NCBI RefSeq assembly: GCF_013344685.1
Contig: NZ_CP050137.1
Span: 1,678,001-1,742,000, forward strand
Length of the DNA stretch: 64,000 bases
Direction: 5' to 3'
Origin: Sphingomonas sp. CL5.1
Lineage (GTDB): Bacteria > Pseudomonadota > Alphaproteobacteria > Sphingomonadales > Sphingomonadaceae
Of the stretch, positions 61,383-64,000 are shown piece after piece (position 1 is the first letter of the stretch; each line of letters starts with the position of its first letter). The notes under the pieces are model-generated. The model was not told the DNA's origin. It made no database searches and saw nothing but the letters and a program-made list of their open reading frames with translations. Position numbers and translations under genes: made by a program.

Positions 61383-63320
61383 ATGGCGACGCTTCACCAC
61401 ACCCTCGATCCGCTCGCCGCCGTCGACGCGGCGGTCGATCGTGCGGCTGCCGCGTTGCACCGGGCGCAGCGCGACGACGGCCATTGGGTGTTCGAGCTGG
61501 AGGCGGATTGCACGATCCCGGCCGAATATGTTCTGCTGCGCCATTATCTCGGCGAGCCGGTCGATGCGGAACTGGAGGGCAAGATCGCCCGCTACCTGCG
61601 CCGCATTCAGTCGGCGGAGCATCACGGCTGGGGCCTGTTCCATGCCGGCGGGTTCGATGTCAGCGCGACGGTGAAAGCCTATTACGCGCTCAGGATGATA
61701 GGCGATGCGCCCGACGCGCTGCACATGGTCCGCGCGCGGAATGCGGTGCTCGCGGCGGGCGGGGCGGAGGCGGTCAACGTCTTCACCCGCATCCAGCTCG
61801 CGTTGTTCGGGGCGGGGCCGTGGTCGGCCGTGCCGACCATGCCGCCCGAGCTGATCCTGCTGCCGCGCTGGTTCCCGATCCATCTTTCCAAGGTAAGCTA
61901 TTGGGCGCGCACCGTGATCGTGCCGCTGCTCGTGCTGGGCGCGAAGAAGCCGCTGGCCCGCAACGCGAAGGGCGTCAGGGTCGACGAACTCTACACCGGC
62001 CACACCGCGCAGGCGAGGACGCAGGCGGCTGACCCGAAATGGCTGTGGACGCACGGCTTCAACACACTCGACCGGCTGCTCAAGCTGGGCGACGGATTGT
62101 GGCCGAGGCGGTTGCGCCAGCGCGCGCTCGCGGCGTGCGAGGCGTGGGTGCGCGAGCGGCTGAACGGCGAGGACGGGCTGGGCGCGATCTATCCGGCGAT
62201 GGCGAACAGCGTGATGATGTTCGACGCGCTCGGCTATCCCGAAAGCGATCCCGGGCGCGCCATCGCGCGCAAATCGGTCGAGAACCTCCTCGTGATCCAT
62301 GAGGACGAGGCTTATTGCCAGCCGTGCGTCTCCCCGGTGTGGGACACCGCGCTCGCCGCCCATGCGATGCTGGAGGCGGGCGGCGAGGAGAATGTCGCGC
62401 GGGCCGGGGTGGCGCTCGACTGGCTCCGGCCGCGTCAGGTGCTCGATGTCGCGGGCGACTGGGCGCAGGAGCGGCCCGGCGTGCGGCCCGGCGGCTGGGC
62501 GTTCCAGTATAACAACGCGCATTATCCCGACCTCGACGATACCGCCGTGGTGGTGATGGCGATGGACCGCGCGGGCGTGGCGGACCGGATGCCGATCGAT
62601 CGCGGCGTCGAATGGACGGTGGGGCTGCAATCGAGGAACGGCGGCTGGGGCGCGTTCGACGCCGACAACGATTACGATTATCTCAATAACCTGCCGTTCG
62701 CCGATCATGGCGCATTGCTCGATCCGCCAACCGCCGACGTGTCCGCGCGTTGCGTCTCGATGCTGGCGCAGCTCGGCGAGCACCGCGATTCGCCGCGCAT
62801 GGCCGCCGCGCTCGACTATCTCCGCCGCGAGCAGGAACCGGACGGAAGCTGGTTCGGCCGCTGGGGGGTGAATTACATCTACGGCACCTGGTCCGTGCTG
62901 TGCGCGCTCAACGCCGCCGGGCTGGGGCCGGACGAGCCGATGGTCGCGCGGGCGACGGCGTGGCTGACGGCGATCCAGAACCCGGATGGCGGCTGGGGCG
63001 AGGATTGCGACAGCTATGCGCTCGATCGCACCGGCCACGCGCCCGCGCCATCCACCGCCTCGCAGACCGCCTGGGCGCTGCTCGGCCTGATGGCGGCGGG
63101 CGAGGTGGACAGTGACGCGGTGAGGCGCGGCGTCGACTGGCTCGCCGCGCATCAGGAAGCGGACGGCCTGTGGGGGCAGGAGCATTACACCGGCGGCGGC
63201 TTTCCGCGCGTCTTCTATCTGCGCTACCACGGCTATCCGAAATATTTCCCGCTGTGGGCGATGGCGCGCTACCGCAACCTCAAGAGATCGAACACCCGGC
63301 GTGTCACGGTCGGGATGTGA
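61383..63320 (+). CDS. shc: Squalene-hopene cyclase (HpnF/Shc)
   Basis: The enzyme cyclises squalene to hopene and hopanol in one step, giving the pentacyclic core. The 645-residue protein has the catalytic acid motif DLDD at residues 383-386 in YPDLDDTAVV. It also has several QW-type repeats (for example QSRNGGWGAFD and QNPDGGWGED) and the YCQPCVSPVWDTALAAHA segment common to bacterial cyclases. It is a membrane-attached monotopic enzyme. It lies 9 bp after hpnE and 2 bp before hpnG. Confidence 0.96.
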   Translation: MATLHHTLDPLAAVDAAVDRAAAALHRAQRDDGHWVFELEADCTIPAEYVLLRHYLGEPVDAELEGKIARYLRRIQSAEHHGWGLFHAGGFDVSATVKAYYALRMIGDAPDALHMVRARNAVLAAGGAEAVNVFTRIQLALFGAGPWSAVPTMPPELILLPRWFPIHLSKVSYWARTVIVPLLVLGAKKPLARNAKGVRVDELYTGHTAQARTQAADPKWLWTHGFNTLDRLLKLGDGLWPRRLRQRALAACEAWVRERLNGEDGLGAIYPAMANSVMMFDALGYPESDPGRAIARKSVENLLVIHEDEAYCQPCVSPVWDTALAAHAMLEAGGEENVARAGVALDWLRPRQVLDVAGDWAQERPGVRPGGWAFQYNNAHYPDLDDTAVVVMAMDRAGVADRMPIDRGVEWTVGLQSRNGGWGAFDADNDYDYLNNLPFADHGALLDPPTADVSARCVSMLAQLGEHRDSPRMAAALDYLRREQEPDGSWFGRWGVNYIYGTWSVLCALNAAGLGPDEPMVARATAWLTAIQNPDGGWGEDCDSYALDRTGHAPAPSTASQTAWALLGLMAAGEVDSDAVRRGVDWLAAHQEADGLWGQEHYTGGGFPRVFYLRYHGYPKYFPLWAMARYRNLKRSNTRRVTVGM

Positions 63321-63322
63321 GG

Positions 63323-63943
63323 ATGATCGCCGCCTGCGGGCTGAAGCGTGAGGCGCGGATCGTCGCGCGCGCCTGCCCGGATGCGGTGACGGTGATCGGC
63401 GGCGGCGTGGCGGCGCAGCTAGAGGCGCGGCTGGAGCTGGCGGCCGAGGGGTTCGCGGGGATCATCCTTTCGTGCGGCATCGCGGGTGCGCTCTCCCCGG
63501 CGTTGAGGCCGGGGGATGTGGTGATCGACGGCGACGATACGGTCGTGGAGCAGCTGCGGCGCGCCATGCCGGATGCGGCGCGAGGTCGGATCGTCGGTGG
63601 CGACGCGATCCTCGCCAGCGTAATGGCGAAACGCGCGCTCCGCGATGCGACGGGCGGCGTGGCGGTGGATATGGAGAGCCATGTCGCCGCGCGGGTCGCC
63701 GCGCGGCGCGGGCTGGCGTTCGGGGCGGTGCGCGTGATTTCGGACGGCGCGGCGGACGACCTGCCGCCCGCCGCGCTGGTCGGGATGCGGCCCGACGGCG
63801 GGCTGGCTTTGGGGGCGGTGCTCGCCTCGCTGGCGCGTGATCCGCGTCAGTTGCCGGCGCTGATCCGCACCGGGCGGCAGGCGGATCGGGCGTTTGCCGG
63901 GTTGAAGGCGGCAATGGAAGCGGTCAGCCGGATAATCGGCTGA
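63323..63943 (+). CDS. hpnG: Hopanoid nucleosidase HpnG (phosphorylase family)
   Basis: HpnG removes adenine from adenosylhopane to give ribosylhopane, on the way to bacteriohopanetetrol. The 206-residue protein has the purine nucleoside phosphorylase-type fold with GIILSCGIAGALSPALRPGDVVI and AVDMESHVAARVAARRG, where the MES glutamate contacts the ribose. Members are shorter than MTA/SAH nucleosidases, as here. Its partner hpnH, which makes adenosylhopane, is not next to it; a convergent gene follows instead. Confidence 0.93.
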   Translation: MIAACGLKREARIVARACPDAVTVIGGGVAAQLEARLELAAEGFAGIILSCGIAGALSPALRPGDVVIDGDDTVVEQLRRAMPDAARGRIVGGDAILASVMAKRALRDATGGVAVDMESHVAARVAARRGLAFGAVRVISDGAADDLPPAALVGMRPDGGLALGAVLASLARDPRQLPALIRTGRQADRAFAGLKAAMEAVSRIIG

Positions 63944-63952
63944 CGACGGCGC

Positions 63953-64000
63953 TCACGCCACCTTCTGCACGCGCTTGAACCCTTCGGGATCGGCTTCCTT
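63953..64000 (-). CDS. C-terminal end of an unidentified gene (partial)
   Basis: The minus-strand frame visible at the right edge ends KEADPEGFKRVQKVA then TGA at 63953-63955. Only 15 codons are in the window. It converges on hpnG with a 9-bp gap. The product cannot be identified from so little sequence. Confidence 0.5.
   Translation of the reverse strand, partial: KEADPEGFKRVQKVA

Overview
The window reads as a chromosomal segment of an alphaproteobacterium, most likely a sphingomonad (Sphingomonas or a close relative). The evidence is high GC (by eye well above 65% outside one accessory block), a complete hopanoid (hpn) locus, a TonB-receptor and DUF885 repertoire typical of that order, a PEPxxWA-CTERM protein, and several small proteins of a kind common in sphingomonads. 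No database search was possible; family names rest on motifs and recognised sequence patterns.

Layout. 1-5.4 kb: end of dnaB, a cupin, then a tightly overlapping minus-strand sulfate-assimilation operon (cobA, DUF2849, cysI-type sulfite reductase, DUF934, cysH). 5.5-15 kb: a DUF885 hydrolase, the arginine-succinyltransferase-pathway gene astD next to selO, an alpha/beta hydrolase, a glycosyltransferase, a flavin oxidoreductase with a C-terminal cysteine cluster, and a glutamine amidotransferase with a probable CTG start. 15-21 kb: a 2-hydroxyacid dehydrogenase, an SH3 protein, nadC, a membrane protein, RNase T2 and a ZnuD-like TonB receptor. 21-27 kb: astB-astA with an M20 hydrolase that may replace AstE, a DUF481 porin-like protein, rppH and an esterase. 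27-34 kb: the korAB 2-oxoacid:ferredoxin oxidoreductase, a cyclopropane fatty acid synthase, a serine hydrolase and the PEP-CTERM protein. 34-38 kb: obgE, tetR, GNAT, rpmA, rplU and hspQ.

38.3-47.5 kb is an accessory block that begins at the 3' end of a tRNA-Ser(CGA) gene. It is visibly less GC-rich at its left end. It holds decayed genes (an AAA+ ATPase without Walker B, and an SDR without its catalytic Tyr-Lys), small stress-type proteins (CsbD, DUF3175 and several 52-53 aa proteins), a lone BLUF photoreceptor, an unrecognised protein, and a HAD / methyltransferase / GH130-like set that suggests glycan modification.

47.6-51 kb is a nitric-oxide detoxification module: DUF6522, a membrane protein and a quinol-dependent nitric oxide reductase. 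A TTGCG-N4-CGCAA palindrome of FNR/NnrR type sits in its divergent promoter region.

51-64 kb is the hopanoid locus. One arm (plus strand: hpnA, B, C, D, E, shc/hpnF, G) makes presqualene diphosphate, squalene, hopene and the C35 side-chain intermediate. The other arm (minus strand: hpnI, J, K, a predicted di-iron ferritin-like protein and a flippase-like membrane protein) builds the glucosamine-derived cyclitol ether head group and probably moves or tailors the lipid. hpnH is not in the window. The most interesting unassigned element is the di-iron protein embedded in the head-group arm.
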